From JAWWAH01 sp033721415 (lineage in GTDB: Bacteria; Patescibacteriota; Minisyncoccia; Spechtbacterales; 2-12-FULL-38-22), in the NCBI GenBank assembly GCA_033721415.1, contig JAWWAH010000001.1, positions 1-40,242 on the forward strand: a stretch of 40,242 bases of DNA, given 5' to 3'. Shown here piece after piece: positions 39,359 through 40,242 of the stretch (position 1 is its first letter; each line of letters opens with the position of its first letter). The position numbers were made by a program, and so were the translations under genes. The notes under the pieces are model-generated. The model did no database searches, was not told the origin of the DNA, and was given only the letters and a program-made list of their open reading frames with translations.

Positions 39359-39781
39359 ATGGATGTTGTAAGCAAGAACAAAAACAGATATCTTTTACGA
39401 TTAGATCCTGGAGAAGAATTGCTATCTACAATTCAGGATTTTTGTAAAGATAAAAACATAAAAAATGCTTGGTTAGAGGGAATAGGCTCCTCAGATCTTG
39501 TAGTTCTTGCATATTACAATTTAAACAAACAGGAATACTTAAAAAATGAATACAAAGAAAGAATGGAGATAATGAGCATACTTGGCAACATAGCTATAAA
39601 AGAAGGAGAACTATTTTGCCATGCGCATGGGGTTTTTGGGCGTCCTGATATGTCAACACTAGGAGGACACATTGTGAAGTGTGTGGTTTCTGCAACAGCA
39701 GAAATAAATCTAACAACTTATTCGGGACCTGTTGAGAGATTAAAGGATGAAGACACGGGGTTGCACTTAATATGCTCATGA
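39359..39781 (+). CDS. PPC/DUF296-domain protein
   Basis: 140 residues, one domain. YLLRLDPGEELLSTIQDFCKDKNI, WLEGIGSSD, and CHAHGVFGRPDMSTLGGHI with the HxHG and GGH metal-type motif identify the PPC (plant and prokaryote conserved) fold. Family knowledge: trimeric; bacterial members bind Zn, and plant forms are fused to AT-hooks for DNA binding; the bacterial function is unclear. Last gene before the cysteine desulfurase leader; its TGA overlaps the first base of the leader's inverted repeat. Confidence 0.87.
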   Translation: MDVVSKNKNRYLLRLDPGEELLSTIQDFCKDKNIKNAWLEGIGSSDLVVLAYYNLNKQEYLKNEYKERMEIMSILGNIAIKEGELFCHAHGVFGRPDMSTLGGHIVKCVVSATAEINLTTYSGPVERLKDEDTGLHLICS

Positions 39782-39898
39782 TCCCGTTAGAGTTAGCCCT
39801 AACGGGTCCTAAGAACAAGGTATAGAAAAATAACTATGCTCATTTATTTAAATGAGATTTCATCATTAACACTGCACGGCAGCAACCTCTAACGGGAT
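39781..39898 (+). promoter_or_regulatory. Leader with competing inverted repeats before the cysteine desulfurase
   Basis: CCCGTTAG (39783-39790) can pair locally with CTAACGGG (39799-39806). The same segment, 39781-39792, is a perfect 12-nt complement of 39887-39898, which includes the A and T of the desulfurase ATG. A separate hairpin, CTCATTT/AAATGAG (39839-39856), lies between. The two pairings exclude each other. Confidence 0.55.
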
Positions 39899-40242
39899 GA
39901 AGTTTTTAAATAAAAATAAAAAAGAAAATATATATCTTGATTATGCCGCGACGACACCTGTGTCATCGCGTGTTTTAGATGCAATGCAGCCATATTTCTC
40001 TGAGTACTTTGCAAATCCCTCATCATTACATTTAGCAGGACAAAAGGTTCGTTCTGATATAGATATTGCTCGTGAAGATGTTGGTAATCTAATAGGAGCA
40101 ACCTGGAAGGAGGTTTATTTTGCTCCGTCGGCAACTTATTCTATAAACCTTGCCTTACGAGGTATTGTAAAAAAGAATAAAGACCCTCATATAATAACAA
40201 CAAGTATAGAGCATAGCGCAGTTTTAAACACATGCAAAGAGC
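39897..40242 (+). CDS. Cysteine desulfurase, NifS/IscS-like (partial)
   Basis: The first ~115 residues run off the right edge. YLDYAATTPVSSRVLDAM and YFANPSSLH at the N-terminus, and TTSIEHSAVLNTC with the PLP-stacking His, match the NifS/IscS family. The usual TSGATEADN motif reads APSATYSIN, a visible departure in the cofactor region. Family knowledge: PLP enzymes that take sulfur from Cys for Fe-S clusters and tRNA thiolation. The rest, including the PLP Lys and active Cys, lies beyond the window. Confidence 0.85.
   Translation, partial: MKFLNKNKKENIYLDYAATTPVSSRVLDAMQPYFSEYFANPSSLHLAGQKVRSDIDIAREDVGNLIGATWKEVYFAPSATYSINLALRGIVKKNKDPHIITTSIEHSAVLNTCKE

Overview
The window looks like part of the chromosome of a small-genome, low-G+C bacterium, most likely from the Candidate Phyla Radiation (Patescibacteria, perhaps Parcubacteria-like). 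This rests on short intergenic gaps, many small membrane or secreted proteins without a recognisable family, a DUF4012-like C-terminus beside murJ, an FtsB-like protein with a Trp/Lys-rich tail, and a compact ftsE-ftsX locus. It is inference; no 16S rRNA gene is present. A release factor 2 gene with a programmed +1 frameshift at an in-frame UGA shows that UGA is a stop codon, so the genome does not use the UGA=Gly code of Gracilibacteria/Absconditabacteria.

Layout. 1-3.9 kb: the end of a DUF4012-like gene, murJ (lipid II flippase) and lepA. 3.9-8.2 kb: ftsB-like gene, a tiny membrane protein, a gamma-glutamylcyclotransferase-like protein, a GT39-type membrane glycosyltransferase, a zinc-ribbon protein, tRNA-Thr(CGT) with a broken tRNA copy beside it, and a small soluble unknown. 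8.3-11.4 kb: prfB, ftsE, ftsX and a small membrane protein. 11.5-14.8 kb: rnr (minus strand) and two unknowns. 15-22.2 kb: Na/Pi cotransporter with a PhoU domain, a membrane-anchored protein with three PepSY-like repeats, a secreted alpha/beta hydrolase, an MscS channel, an unknown and a LEA-like amphipathic repeat protein. 22.3-24.4 kb: a sulfur cluster of SQR-like flavoprotein, DsrC/TusE and DsrE-like proteins. 24.4-26.9 kb: tRNA-derived fragments, an NMN-adenylyltransferase-like enzyme, an RlmN-like radical SAM enzyme, tRNA-Gln(CTG) and a small membrane protein. 27-32.6 kb: a secreted glycoside hydrolase, then glycerate 2-kinase, a D-2-hydroxyacid dehydrogenase and a divergent enolase, which could form a hydroxypyruvate to PEP route, then a LOG-family protein. 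32.7-34.4 kb: a surface polyampholyte with an LAFTG sorting-like end, then a ~265-nt inverted-repeat-bounded structured region. 34.4-40.2 kb: H+-pyrophosphatase, two tandem Ca2+/cation antiporters, DUF167, a cupredoxin-like anchored protein, a PPC-domain protein and the start of a cysteine desulfurase behind an inverted repeat that reaches its start codon.

Gene starts fall into two kinds. One set has a TATAAT box, often an extended TGnTATAAT, 5-9 nt before the ATG, implying leaderless mRNA. The other has its own -35/-10, a leader of roughly 25-45 nt, a Shine-Dalgarno and its own terminator. The second set is mostly single-gene units encoding proteins of unknown function, several visibly richer in G+C than their neighbours. 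Functional names come from reading motifs by eye; no database search was run.
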